64,000 bases of DNA from Brachynemurus nebulosus (GCA_035578155.1 JAPWDM010000001.1:87929576-87993575); one strand, 5' to 3'; shown: positions 1 to 14,250, numbered from the stretch's first letter. The notes: generated from the sequence alone by a model not told the origin. Numbers and translations: made by a program.

Positions 1-1748
1 GTTTGAACTCCGTGATGTTTGTGAAAATCAGTAAGGAAGATGTAAAACACATTTTAATATTTTCTTTTCCGGTTTTTAGAATTTCGTAATCGTAATCAAG
101 AAATCCTGATTAATTCGTCATGTATGTCATCGCTGAAGGTCTACTCGCTCTTGAAAATTTTTAGGTATTTGACAAGGACGACAGTATTTTTTTTTTAATA
201 GAGGGGATATTTGTAATAAAATAATCAAATTTAGCGTTTCAAATAATTGCTAATTATTCTATAGTTTCACGCATATTCATTAATTTACTGAAAATTATTT
301 AGATGTTTTATTTTAAAAATTATTTTCTTATTACAGTTATTTTATTATAAAATAATATGAATATTAAGCGTCTGTAGACTATCAACATGGTAAAATATTG
401 CTAAAAAATTAATAAAAAAGAACTTATTTTTCCTTTTTTATTGTTTTATTACTTTCGGGTCAAGGTCAAGGTTCAAGGTCAGATTAAGACCAAGTCAGTT
501 TTTTAAATGGCAACCCTTTTTCGACCTCGGAAATTGAAAGAATGGAAAATTTTGCATCCGAATATAACCTTGGCAGTGTCCTCAAGGTTAATAGTCAAGG
601 TCAGTTCAAGATTAAATATTGATTTGTACTGTAATTTTTAATTTAGATTTGTACTGTAATTTTAACGTGCACAGTAGGTGCAGGCAAGATGTAGACGTGC
701 AAAGTAGCTGTAGATTGGAGATAAACGTGCGCAATAGGTGTAGGCAGGATATAGAAGTGCACAGTAAGTGACGTAGGTAGAAACGAAGTTAAAGGACGGG
801 CGACAGACATCAGACGGACGAGTTAATCTATAAAGACCGATGTTTGAATGTTAGAATTTTATGGGGTAACTTCGAAAAATTTTATTTTTTTATTCTTTCT
901 TTAATTTCAATTCTATCTATGTCACTTACTGTAAACGTCTATATCCTGGAAAATAACATAGTTCCAACCAAGTGCAATAAATCTAACTGAGGCTGCGAGT
1001 ACCAAATAGGAGAAATTTACTACTTTAGTTTTGTTGACTACTTTAGCTAGAACTAAAGAAGTATTACACTTCTGGAGTATTTTACTAAAATTTGTTTATT
1101 CTGGATGGAATATACGTTATAACTTTCCTTGTCTATTTTTCGTCTTCCTCTACTTTCTGAACATTTTTGCAATCATGACCCTTAAATAAAAAAACATAAG
1201 ATCTCTCCAGCTAAATATTTATATTCTTTTTTATACGACATCATAATCCCCGTATACTTTTATTATCTACGACATACGTTTAAGTAATTACTTTGTAGTT
1301 AGTTGAAAAGAGATATCTAATATTTTTAATGAAGTAGCTAAGAAAAGTATTTATTAAAGTGAACGCCTAGTGTTTGTCCTAATATACTGTTAATGACACG
1401 CCCCTAAATAAATTCTAAAAAATCCAAATATCTCATTAATAAATACCCCTGTCGCAGCATCCTGCATAACATAGCGAATTTTCGTTTATAAAAATTAGTT
1501 TTCTCGGAAACTAATTGACATAGAATAATAGTTTAAAGCCATTTTTTATGTAATTTTTTCCCCTCTTAAATGGTGTAAAAAAATTTCACAAAATTTTTGA
1601 ATAAGTGGAAATTTTGGCAAAAAACTAATTTTTGCAAGAGGTATCCGATGTGTCTGGCTGAAGAATTCATCCAAGGGTTTGGGATTTGCAACATTTTCAC
1701 CAAATTTCGTAAACCTAGGGTATTTCATTCGAGAGTTATCGTGCGGAC

Positions 1749-1760
<12 letters not shown>
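1..1760. other. non-coding AT-rich stretch
   Basis: No gene seen. It holds a cluster of TCAAGGTCA nonamers (460-468, 473-481, 595-603) and about 3.5 degenerate copies of a 30-bp tandem unit at 666-770 that starts ACGTGCACAGTAGG. The rest has no structure I can name. Confidence 0.6.
666..770. repeat. 30-bp degenerate tandem repeat
   Basis: Three full copies and one partial copy of a 30-bp unit beginning ACGTGCACAGTAGGTG, with about 70-80% identity between copies by eye. It does not continue into the flanks. Confidence 0.65.

Positions 1761-1798
<38 letters not shown>
1761..1798. repeat. (TA)n microsatellite
   Basis: Uninterrupted TA run that directly abuts the left end of the MITE starting at 1806. 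Confidence 0.95.
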
Positions 1799-1801
<3 letters not shown>

Positions 1802-1805
1802 TATA

Positions 1806-2893
<1,088 letters not shown>

Positions 2894-3190
2894 CATCTTG
2901 TCGGTAGAACAAGGGTTGACAATTTATATGGAAACTAGTTTTTGTCTATGAATTCATCCACGTGGAGTTGATGGAGACATCGTAAGTGTACGAAATCATT
3001 TAATCAACCTTCAATGACTCTTTTGCAGACGAAGTCGTAGAGAGAAGCTAGTGTATTAGCGCTAGTACAAAAAAAAATTTAATATCAAATTCGTGGTAAT
3101 TTAAGCTGCCAGCCGCTATAATCTCGTATGCATACCTATATATTTTTTCTTCTAAATAATTAAACAACGCTAAAAAGACCTAAATAAAAA

Positions 3191-3468
3191 ACTTAATTTA
3201 AAAAAAATCAAAAAACCCGACTGCGTCAAAAATAAACCAAAATAGTGGAGACAAGATGAAATAGAGAAAAAGAAGAATAAATAAAAGTAAAGCAATCGGA
3301 GGCATAACTGTTGTACCAAGTTAAACAGAAAAGTTTGATGCCTCCGACTGCTTTAATTTTTATTCATTCTACTTTTCTCTATTTCATCTTGTTTCCACTC
3401 TGTTTTAGTTTACTTTTTACGTAGTCGGGTTTTTTGATTTTTTTAATTAACTTTCTTATTACTGCGAA
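3191..3468. mobile_element. short foldback/MITE
   Basis: Arms of about 115-130 bp (3191-3310 and 3345-3468) are inverted complements. For example, CAATCGGAGGCAT pairs with ATGCCTCCGACTG, and AAAAAACCCGACTGCGT pairs with ACGTAGTCGGGTTTTTT. The loop is about 35 nt and non-coding. I did not resolve a target duplication. Confidence 0.7.
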
Positions 3469-5340
<1,872 letters not shown>

Positions 5341-5723
5341 TATCCTGTAGAGAAATTCGTCCGCTACAACTTTTCATGATAAAGTTTGTGTTTGCACACG
5401 CTTGCGTTTTTTAAGGGTGAGAGGAAGGCGTCGTGATATTTTATGGCTAAACAAACCCGGTTGCAACACCGATTGTCACTAGAGCCCCTTGTATTTAATT
5501 CTTAAATTAGCCTTACTTGGCACAATTTTGTGAAATATTTTTAGACATATGTTTACTAAGTCAAAGGCGTAGATTTCAAAAATCTATGTCTCATTTTGGT
5601 CCAAGGTCGCGTTTTGTGTGTTTTTATAGGTCATTTAGAAATTTTTGCAAATATCTTCTTCTAAACACCGTGTTTTGGAGGGCTGCATGCACTGTCTTAT
5701 GGAGCTCTTAGAATCCTACATGC

Positions 5724-5744
5724 ATATATATATATATCTATATA

Positions 5745-5821
<77 letters not shown>
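5724..5821. repeat. (TA)n microsatellite, errantivirus target
   Basis: TA run with two early CTATAT interruptions. The errantivirus begins at 5822, and 5818-5821 (ATAT) is duplicated at 13271-13274. Confidence 0.95.
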
Positions 5822-5826
<5 letters not shown>

Positions 5827-6211
5827 CGTTTTTCGACAACGAAATAACGTTTTTAAAAAATTTATTTTCACAAGTTACAATTTAATTGTTACAATAATTT
5901 TTTGTAAGAAGAGCTCTATAGAGCTCTTGTATAGCTATTACAACAAATATCAAACAAATGTCAGTAAATCATTGTGTTTCTGATCTTTTTATACTAATTA
6001 GTACGTGCCTAAATTAACAAAACAATATTACTTAGCAAAACCTGATTTATAAAAAAAATAAGATATTATTATTATATTAATAATCAAAATAGATCAAAAG
6101 TATTATTCAACATAACGTGAATCATAATATCAGTGGGTAAACAAGATGTATTGCTAAAGTGATGAATAATCACTTATGGTCACGTACGGTGGATAACTTG
6201 ATCATGTAATT
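5822..6211 (-). repeat. errantivirus LTR (3' LTR in element orientation)
   Basis: 390 bp bounded by AATTAC...GTAATT inverted ends. The other copy is at 12881-13270 at a constant offset of 7059 with no indel. Substitutions are visible near 5830, 5904, 5947, 6007, 6042, 6110 and 6209. A perfect 20-bp palindrome sits at 5909-5928 (centre CTATAG). On the minus strand an AATAAA lies near the LTR 3' end and could serve as the polyadenylation signal. Confidence 0.93.
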
Positions 6212-6221
6212 CCTCCCCCCT
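6212..6221 (-). promoter_or_regulatory. polypurine tract
   Basis: Minus strand AGGGGGGAGG directly abuts the LTR. This is the usual primer position for plus-strand DNA synthesis in LTR retroelements. The env stop codon (6220-6222) overlaps its first two bases. Confidence 0.85.
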
Positions 6222-7800
6222 AAGACTTCTGCGTAGGCCAGAGAAGTGTTGGTTCTTGGGCTGGAGCAGAATTTGTGTTAGGAACCGTATAGGTGACAGG
6301 AATTGCTGCCATGTACTTGTGTTTGTTTCTGCATTTCCAGATCATAAATATCGTTATAGAGATGATTGATACACCAGCTAGAGCGTATAGGCTTGATATG
6401 TGAATGGTGTTCCTTGTTTTAATTTCTTTTATTTCTTGGCGATTTTCTAAATGGTATGTGTTTAATTTCTGTAGGTCGATTTTTGAAATTAGCTTGGTTT
6501 CCCTGATTTGTAAGTTGTGTAGTGGTAGGACATGTAATTGTTCTGTGCTTATTGGTTCTTGATTTTGATAGGTGAGTCCGTTGATGGTTATACTACAGTT
6601 GTTAATGTAGATTAATGCGGTTCCATTAATTATTCTGTTATCTATTCCACAGGTGCTTGTTATTGGTTGAGTTTTTGCATTTTTCAAGATAATGTGTTGG
6701 TAGGTTAACTTCTTGATTTCTGTTTTGTCTCCATATTCTTCGTAGGTGCAGTTTCCAGATTTACCTTGGATGGTTTCTTGGAAGCATTTGTCAGATGAAG
6801 GAATTAATTTCACATCTTGTTTCTTGCAGATGAAGAATTTGTCTACTTGCGGGCATTCTGTTTCTGTAAAATAGTTCGAATGTTTGCTGCTACGGATATA
6901 AGGGTAGGTTATCTTTATTGTTTTATTTTTTATTGGAAGAGGTTCAGTTAGGTTTAATTTATAGGTGTCGACTCGGAACATAGGTATTTGTATGTTAAAA
7001 ATTATATTGGTTGTATTATAATATGCTTGGAATGATAGTATTTCATAAATTTGTTCTAAAGATTGAATGGGAAGATTTTGTTTCCGTAAAATATTAAAAG
7101 CATGTTCTAGTTCGTCTGGTAGTAGGATAGATCTAGGTAGGATGTTTAATCTGGCAGAGTTAATAGCTTGGGAAATTTGGGATAGGTGAGAGTGTAGTAG
7201 GTCTATGTTATATGTAAGTTGATAAACGTATTGCATGTATCGAAGATCTTCTCCTTCTGTTCTGATCTTGTTTTGGAGTTGTGTGCTGAGTAATTTAAGA
7301 AATTTGTTAATGATTTCTTGTTGGCTATTGATGTGTTGTGTTACATTATCTAACCTTTCGATCATTTTTTCGTTAATTTTCACTTGTTTATTTGTTTCGG
7401 TTACTAAGTTGTGTTGATTGAGTTTTAATGTTTCAATTTCTTTATTAATTTCGATTGCGTCTTGGTGATCCATATTTCCGATGATTACTTTTATCATTGA
7501 GCCTAAACCGTCAATAATTCCTCTCTTTATTCGTCTGGGGTATAGTTGGTTGAATATGATTTCTGTTTCTTGGTATCTTAACCTTATAGTGTTTATTATC
7601 CCGTCTATTTGTCTTTGCTTTTGGAGTAAAGTTATCGAGTCTTTAATTTTATCTAGGTTTTCTTTGTAGTTGTCGAGGTTGATGATGTGAATGAATTTAC
7701 TGTAACTTTTAATTACTTTGGCTGTTCCTAACTCGATTGCCACTAGGCCCGGGTTGTTCGTCATGTCTCTGATTTCTATTTTCTGCGTCCTCGCTATCAT
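6220..7800 (-). CDS. env: errantivirus envelope glycoprotein (env), open
   Basis: 526 codons from ATG 7798-7800 to TAG. Errantivirus Env is a membrane fusion protein related to baculovirus F. Visible features are a furin-type basic site RRIKR at residues 89-93 followed by a Gly/Ile-rich segment typical of a fusion peptide, a heptad-rich stretch at about 105-170, a Cys-containing ectodomain (about 315-410), one membrane segment near residues 470-488 and a 35-residue tail. The first 30 residues contain no clear signal peptide. Related elements make env from a spliced mRNA, so the true N-terminus may come from an upstream exon I could not define. It overlaps the integrase end (7709) by 92 nt. 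No internal stop is present, unlike gag and pol of the same copy. Confidence 0.88.
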   Translation of the reverse strand: MIARTQKIEIRDMTNNPGLVAIELGTAKVIKSYSKFIHIINLDNYKENLDKIKDSITLLQKQRQIDGIINTIRLRYQETEIIFNQLYPRRIKRGIIDGLGSMIKVIIGNMDHQDAIEINKEIETLKLNQHNLVTETNKQVKINEKMIERLDNVTQHINSQQEIINKFLKLLSTQLQNKIRTEGEDLRYMQYVYQLTYNIDLLHSHLSQISQAINSARLNILPRSILLPDELEHAFNILRKQNLPIQSLEQIYEILSFQAYYNTTNIIFNIQIPMFRVDTYKLNLTEPLPIKNKTIKITYPYIRSSKHSNYFTETECPQVDKFFICKKQDVKLIPSSDKCFQETIQGKSGNCTYEEYGDKTEIKKLTYQHIILKNAKTQPITSTCGIDNRIINGTALIYINNCSITINGLTYQNQEPISTEQLHVLPLHNLQIRETKLISKIDLQKLNTYHLENRQEIKEIKTRNTIHISSLYALAGVSIISITIFMIWKCRNKHKYMAAIPVTYTVPNTNSAPAQEPTLLWPTQKS

Positions 7801-8840
7801 TATTAGTATTATTGCGGTCCTGTAACAATTTCGGTCTCTTTAATTTTTGTTTGGGGAGTTTTCTATTTTTATCGTCTTTTACTGTTACCCTATTGTTTGT
7901 TTTAATTCTAACTTGTTTAAATTTGGGGTGTAGTTTGATATTGTGCCGATTCTCCTGGAAGTATGCAATTTGATTATTTGTGTAATTAAGGGGTTGTTCG
8001 CGATTTTTATTGGCTTTTTGTAGTTGCTTTTCCTTTTGCTGTATTTGTTTTGCGTACGATTCTTTGTGGAATTCTTCAGTCGCTTGTCTAACGTTCTCTG
8101 CATTTGGATCTAGATTTGCATCAAATTTTCTGCCAAAGAATAATTCGAAGGGGGTACATTTAATGGCTGAATGGATAGAGTTGTTATAAGTGAATACTGC
8201 CTGCACCATAGTTGTATCAGCGGTGTATGATTTATTTCGATTGTAAATAAGACGATACAGTTCGAGGAGGGTTGAATGAAATCTTTCTACGGGTGAGTTT
8301 GAGTTGGAGCTACGAACAGATGTTACGTGAATTTCTATATTATATTGTTCGCAAAATTGACGGAATCTAATTGAATCGAAACCCTTTTCTGAGTCTACTA
8401 TTATGAGTTTCGGTTGTCCGTAGGATGAAATGAATTGTGCGAAAGCTTCGAGTATATGCGGTGTATTACGGGATTCTAAGGCGTAGGCTTGGCCAAAACG
8501 AGAGAATTTATCTATAATCGTTAAGAATTTTGATTTGTCTACATGAAAGATGGGGTTTGTGTCATTTCGAACTGTTGTTTGGGTGGACGTCTGTCGTATT
8601 TGTTTTCATTGCATAGTTTACAATTGTTAATGTAATAGGAAATTTTAGATTTGAGACTGAGAAAGTAATACTCGCGTCGTAAGTGTTCGAAAGCTTCGTT
8701 GATACCGCGATGTCCTGTGTCATGATATTTGCGGATTAGTGTGTCTTGTTCGTCTTCGTCTTGTATGTCTTGGAGAAGTTTTGTTGTCCTAATAATTTTG
8801 TATTGTTTTCCTTGTGAAAAGTATTCTGAGTAATATATTT
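7709..8840 (-). pseudogene. pol: errantivirus pol, integrase part (frameshifted)
   Basis: The integrase would insert element cDNA into the host chromosome. An HH-CC zinc-binding region lies at about 8740-8590 (HDTGH ... CKLC). A DDE core follows: Asp in HVDKS near 8560, Asp in VDSEKGF near 8390, and Glu in SPVERFHST near 8290. The basic C-terminal domain ends at 7709. The reading frame entering from RNase H is lost near 8840, within an AT-rich stretch holding a duplicated AATATTCAA. A second frame change or small deletion lies near 8570-8590, between the zinc region and the core. From about 8590 to 7709 one frame is open. The last 92 nt overlap env. Confidence 0.85.
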
Positions 8841-11317
8841 TGAATATTTTGAATATTCAAAAACAGTTCGTCATCGGGGCAATGTAATGCTACTAAATGT
8901 CTAGGTGGAACGTATTCTTTAATTATGTCAATAAGTTGTTGCTCAGTATAGTTTGGGTGAGTTATAGTTATTCGGCGTTTATTTTTGAATAGTATTTCAT
9001 ATTTTACACGAGGTCGGGTGTCTTCCTTTGTTATTATTAATTGGTTTTTAAAGTCGTTAGTCGGACTTTCAGATATACGGATGTAGGAGCTATCATCTTC
9101 TTGCGCACTATGTACTGTTTCTGTTGATGTTCCTCTAGATGACTGACTATTTGTTGTCGAATGTATGTCTAAAGGGTTGGCATCTATTACTACTCGTGAT
9201 AAGGCGTCTGCGTTGGCGTTATATTTTCCGGGTTTGTATATAGGGGTAAAATTAAATTCAGCTAGTTTCAATTTCCATCTAATTAGTTTACTGTTTGGTT
9301 CTTTTAAGCTCATAACCCACGTTAGTGGCTTATGATCGGTAACCAATTTAAATTTTCTACCAAATAAATAAGGTCTGAAATATTTAGTTGCCCAAACTAT
9401 TGCAAGTAGTTCCTTTTCAGTTGTAGAGTATTTCTGCTCGGTATCTGTTAGGGTTCGAGAGGCATAACATATTGGACGATCTTGACCAATTGGTCCTTGT
9501 GATAAGACCGCTCCAATGGCTATATTGCTAGCGTCCGTTGTGAGAACGAATTCTTTCGAAAAATCGGGGTATGCTAATATAGGGTCGTGTGTTAGTAGGT
9601 CTTTAGCCAAATTAAAGCTTTTTATAAAATCGGGAGTGTGTTTGACCGATTCACCCTTTTTTAAACATTTGGTTATTGGTTTTGTAATTTGAGCGAAGTC
9701 CTTAATAAACTTTCGGTAATAACCGACGAGTCCTAAGAATGCTTTGATTTCCTTTTGGGTCTTTGGTATAGGGAACTTTTGTATGGCTTTAATTTTTTCT
9801 GGATTCGGTTTTATACCGTCTTCCGATACAATATGACCTAAGAATCCTATTTCCTTTTTCAAAAATTCGCTTTTGTCTAGTTGTACCTTTAAGTTAGCGG
9901 TTTTTAGTCTTTCGAAAACTTTACTTAAATTTGTTATGTGTTCTTGAAGAGAAGTGGCGAAGATTATGATATCATCCATATACACTAGGCATATGGTACC
10001 TTGTAAGTCTTTTAAGACATTGTCCATGACGCGCTGGAAGGTAGAGGGCGCATTTTTTAAACCAAAGGGCATTCTTACGTATTCGTAATGGCCATGATCT
10101 ACTGTGAATGCTGTTTTTTCAATGTCTTTGTGATTTACTTCTATTTGGTGGAATCCTGAAGCCAAGTCGAGAGTCGTAAAGTACATACATTTCCCTAACT
10201 TGTCTAGGATATCGGAAATGTTTGGAATGGGATATTTGTCGTCAATGGTTTTTTCATTTAATTTTCGATAGTCGCCGACTAACCTTCATTTTTGTTTGCC
10301 ACTGGCATCAAGTTTTTTTGGTACAATCCAGATAGGATTACTCCAAGGGGAGTAGCTTGGTCTTATGATCCCTTGTTGTAGCATTTTGTTAATTTGTTTT
10401 TGTACTTCCTCTCGGTGTACATAGGGATATCTATAGGATTTTGTGTATACGGGGATATTGTCTGTTGTTTTTATTTCGTGTTTGATTTGGTTAGTAAATG
10501 TTAAATTCTGTCCTTCTTTAAAGAATATGTCTTCGTATTTTTTACATAATTTTATTATTTCATTTTTCTCTTCTGAATTTAAATGGTCTGTGCGTATTAA
10601 TGATTCTATAGACGGAAGTGGTAGTGTTTGCACGTTCGATTGTATTTGTGAATTATTATATTCTAATATTTCGTGATTAAGTAGTTCTACTTTAAGAGGT
10701 TGTTCTATGAAGAATTTTTGATTTTGGTTAGTGATGTTAACTACCGGAGCTAGGATATGCCAGTCCTGTACTCTGTATATGCCAGACGGAATTAGGAATT
10801 TATTACTGATTTTAGTTTCGGGTAAGAGTACATCTCCTGACTGACTGTCTGCGAGTAGTTTTAATATCTGTTTATTGTTAGCTTCGATTGAATGAACGTT
10901 ACTCATTATATTAGGTTTCAACAATAGCCTGTTTAGTGATAATGGTGTAACTAATGTTCTATTGGGGATATCTACCTGAGCTTGTAATTGATTTAGAGCG
11001 TCTAAACCTAATAATCCATCAAAGTATGCATGGAACTTGAATACTAAGAAGTTCATGTGTCCTTCTTGATTAAATTCTACAAATATTGGTAATTTTGCCA
11101 TAGTATCTATAGTGTGTGTGCCTAATAATGCTCTAATACTAACTGGTTTTATCTTGCGGGTTTGATTTGGGTGTACATATTCGAGATTAATGAACGAATT
11201 CGAGGAGCCCGTGTCTATGAGGAATTTTAAGGGTGGTCCGTTGGCATTAGAAATGTGTATGTATGGTAGGGTGGATTCATGTAGATTATTATCTATGTAT
11301 CCAAGTTGTTCTCCCAA
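8789..11317 (-). pseudogene. pol: errantivirus pol: protease, reverse transcriptase, RNase H (nonsense)
   Basis: The frame opens at 11317 overlapping the 3' end of gag by 25 nt, so expression by ribosomal frameshift from gag is likely, as in relatives. Protease is recognised by the aspartic motif LIDTGSS at residues 33-39. Reverse transcriptase starts near 10480. The catalytic YMDD lies at residues 69-72 of the downstream segment (about 9980), preceded by MPFGLKNAPSTF. RNase H shows TTDAS at 216-220 and TDHKPLTW near 284. One in-frame TGA at 10286-10288 splits the gene just before the first RT catalytic region, and the frame resumes unchanged after it. The frame then closes at 8789 after a shift near 8840. 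This copy cannot make full-length Pol without suppression. Confidence 0.9.
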
Positions 11318-12628
11318 CTCAATGGAAAATTTTGATCATCCAGCTCGAATGGATGGCTAAAATGACCGTCGTCGGATTGGTCAGTGGTGCCAATGGTATC
11401 AGTGCTTATATCTTGATCTGATATACTATCGCCTAAATATGTGTCCAAATTAGAAAAGTTTTGATTTTCGCTTGTTTCTAAATTATGTACTTCTTTGCTT
11501 GTGAAGGTTGGTTGGCTTTGTGATTGAAAGAAGTTTTGTCGGAATTGTTGAGGTGGTATGTTGGGTCGTCTAATGCTAATTTGATTGCTACCTATGTCCA
11601 TTGGTATTGTTTTGTATGGGCGCGGTTGTTGTGATTTAGGAAATACTAGATTTTGTTTTGGTGGTTGTTGCGCCTGAGGTGAGTATTGTATTGGATGTTG
11701 GGAATATCTCGGAATATTTTGAAAATTTTGTGATGTTCGCATTTGTGTAATGTTAGTGTGAGGTATAAAAGGTTTATGAATTACTGGTTTATTTTGCATA
11801 GGTCTATTTGAATTTTATAATGGATGTCCTTTTTGGTGGTAGTGTATATTCTGTTCTTTTATGGCGTACTCGAAGGCCATTTGAATTGTCTCGGGGTTTC
11901 TTGCCCTAACTACTGAACCGACTGGTTCTCGTAATCCGGCTAGGAATACGTCTTTAGCTAACGTTTGATACAAGTTTACTTTTGATATTATTATATTTGA
12001 ATTAGTTTCGTGTAATCGCGTAAAATTAGTTAATGATGATAAAATTTCTATGACTTGGGAATAGAATTCTTCCATTTTTTGATTTGGTCCTTGTCGTAAT
12101 GTGTGAAGGTCCCGTATTAATGTTGTTTCATTTCTTTTATCCGCGTAGTGCGAAATTAAATTACTTTTAATATTTTCCCAAATTATAGGGGTACCATACA
12201 TGTTTAATACTTCATTGTGTCCAATCTATTGTGACGTATCCTTGTGTCCAATCTATTGTGACACAATTTATAATTTCTTCTACGTTTTCTATGAAATCAA
12301 ATAAAGCCCTGGGGTTTCCATTAAATTCTGGTAAGTTTTTAATAGGATCAGGAATTCTAAATGCTTCTAATATTTGGGAGAGTCCCGTTATTGCGTTAGT
12401 CTCTGTCATTTTTGTGTTTTTATTTAAATTATTTTCTTTAATTTCTTTATCTAAGTTATCACTAATACTATCTAAACTACTATTGACATCAAATATCGGA
12501 AACCACGATACCGATGTTTCAAGCTCGACACTTGTGTCTTCAGCGCCGGGAGTGCGAGGGACACTTGTAGGATAAGGTTGATAGCTTTTAGATTTCTTTT
12601 TGAATGGACTTTTAAAAGGTTTGAACAT
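11293..12628 (-). pseudogene. gag: errantivirus gag (frameshift and stop)
   Basis: Gag is the structural protein of the retroelement particle. The first segment runs from ATG 12626-12628 to a stop at 12212 with a basic N-terminus (FKPFKSPFKKKSKS). A second segment in another frame covers 12201-11815 and includes FYSQVIEILSSLTNF, typical of the capsid-like region. The third is in the same frame after a TAA at 11815-11817 and runs to 11293; it is Gln/Pro/Asn-rich with an acidic end and no CCHC knuckle. The first break coincides with a 27-bp direct duplication (TGTGTCCAATCTATTGTGAC repeated at 12216-12262). The final 25 nt overlap pol. Confidence 0.82.
12216..12262. repeat. 27-bp tandem duplication in gag
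   Basis: Two copies of a unit beginning TGTGTCCAATCTATTGTGAC, repeated at 27-bp spacing. The encoded peptide VTIDWTQ appears twice, immediately before the frame ends. Confidence 0.85.
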
Positions 12629-12864
12629 GTGAAAAGCAGCAAACAATAAAGAACTATTTACTTACAGTAAGCCGCTGTAACTTCTTATTGTTGCTGTTTC
12701 CATAGGTCCGTTTCCACACGAAGAATTGAGATCCACGCACCGTCGAGAATTGGAGATGTGAACCACTACACTTGATGTTCCTTCAAGTTTGAGTTGTCCG
12801 TTCAATAAACCGTTGTTCGGCACTCACGATTCACGTTATTACTTTAAACGGCGGTACTTGCGGA

Positions 12865-12881
12865 TCCTACCGACTGCGCCA
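12865..12881 (-). promoter_or_regulatory. primer binding site, tRNA-Ser type
   Basis: The plus strand reads TCCTACCGACTGCGCCA, which matches the 3' end of insect tRNA-Ser including CCA as I remember it. It directly abuts the LTR, as expected for priming of minus-strand DNA. Confidence 0.82.
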
Positions 12882-13270
12882 ATTACGTATTTCGACAACG
12901 AAATAACGTTTTTAAAAAATTTATTTTCACAAGTTACAATTTAATTGTTACAATAATTTTTTATAAGAAGAGCTCTATAGAGCTCTTGTATAGCTATTAC
13001 AACAAGTATCAAACAAATGTCAGTAAATCATTGTGTTTCTGATCTTTTTATACTAATTAGTACGTACCTAAATTAACAAAACAATATTACTTAGCAAAAC
13101 GTGATTTATAAAAAAAATAAGATATTATTATTATATTAATAATCAAAATAGATCAAAAGTATTATTCAGCATAACGTGAATCATAATATCAGTGGGTAAA
13201 CAAGATGTATTGCTAAAGTGATGAATAATCACTTATGGTCACGTACGGTGGATAACTTGATCATGTAGTT
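12881..13270 (-). repeat. errantivirus LTR (5' LTR in element orientation)
   Basis: Partner of 5822-6211, same length, about 98% identical, carrying the same 20-bp palindrome at 12968-12987. Transcription of the element would start here and run leftward. Confidence 0.93.
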
Positions 13271-13278
13271 ATATATAT

Positions 13279-14118
13279 GGATGGCAAGAAAAAATTATTG
13301 TGAAAGTTAAGCCCCTTAATATTAACATTAAGGGGTCTATCATCGCGATTTTCTTTTTTTTTCCCTTCAACGCATTTTTTGCTCAAAACTTTTAAACTGT
13401 CGACCCAAAAGAATTTAGCGATATATCATCTTAAAGGAAATTAAATTCTCTACAAAAAAGGTCTGATTGCAAATTTTCGTCAAACAAGTCGTTTCCAAGT
13501 AATCATCTCTTGAACATTCAACTGTTTTTGCGATTTGACTTTTTAACTTTGGAATTTTTTAACTGATGAACAAATCAATACTCAGCAAAGACCGATACAT
13601 ATTTTCAAAGGAAATTAAATGCTCTACAAAAATAGTCTCAGACATTTTTTTGATAAATCCACTCCTTTAAAAGTTATTCATTAAGAAATTTTTATACTCT
13701 CTCCTACTTTAACCTTGAATAACTTTTAAAGGACTGGATTTATTAAAAAAATGTCTGAGACTATTTTTGTAGAGCATTTAATTTCCTTTAAAAATATGTA
13801 TTGATATTTGCTAAATACTGATTTGTTCATCAGTTAAAAAATTCCAAAGTTTAAAAGTCAAATCGCAAAAACAAATGAATGTTCAACTCATGATTACTTT
13901 GAAACGGCTTGTCTGACGCAAATTTGCAATCAGACCTTTTTTGTAGGGAATTTAATTTCCTTTAAGAATATGTATTGGTGAATTCCTTTGGATCGATAGT
14001 TTAAAAGTTTCGAGCAAAAAATGCGTTTAAGGAAAAAAAAACCGAAAATCGCGATGATAGACCCCTTAATGTTAATATTAAGAGCTCTAACTTTCAGAAT
14101 AATTCTTTTTTGTCATCC
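13279..14118. mobile_element. large foldback, 400-bp arms
   Basis: 13279-13680 and 13716-14118 are inverted complements around a loop of about 35 nt, so the whole 0.84 kb could fold into one hairpin. Matching landmarks are GGATGGCAAGAAAAAATTAT against its complement ending at 14118, and ATCATCGCGATTTTC against GAAAATCGCGATGAT. No coding frame is seen. Arm identity is about 90% by eye. Confidence 0.85.
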
Positions 14119-14176
14119 CGAACAATATTTCCGGAGTAACTTTCGAAAATAAAATAGTCGAATTTTTTTGGCCCAG

Positions 14177-14180
<4 letters not shown>

Positions 14181-14246
<66 letters not shown>
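14181..14246. repeat. (TA)n microsatellite
   Basis: TA run 60 bp beyond the foldback. Confidence 0.96.

Positions 14247-14250
<4 letters not shown>

Larger units (their letters stand above)
5822..13270 (-). mobile_element. errantivirus (Ty3/gypsy-type LTR retroelement with env)
   Basis: A 7.45-kb complete element read on the minus strand: LTR, primer site, gag, pol (protease, reverse transcriptase, RNase H, integrase), env, polypurine tract, LTR. It lies inside a TA microsatellite with ATAT on both sides (5818-5821 and 13271-13274). The pol motif set, the env gene after integrase and the tRNA-Ser primer site resemble the 17.6/297 group of insect errantiviruses. The LTRs differ at about 7 of 390 positions, so insertion is fairly recent. 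Gag carries a frameshift and a stop, and pol carries a stop and at least one or two frameshifts. Env is open from its ATG to its stop. Confidence 0.93.
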
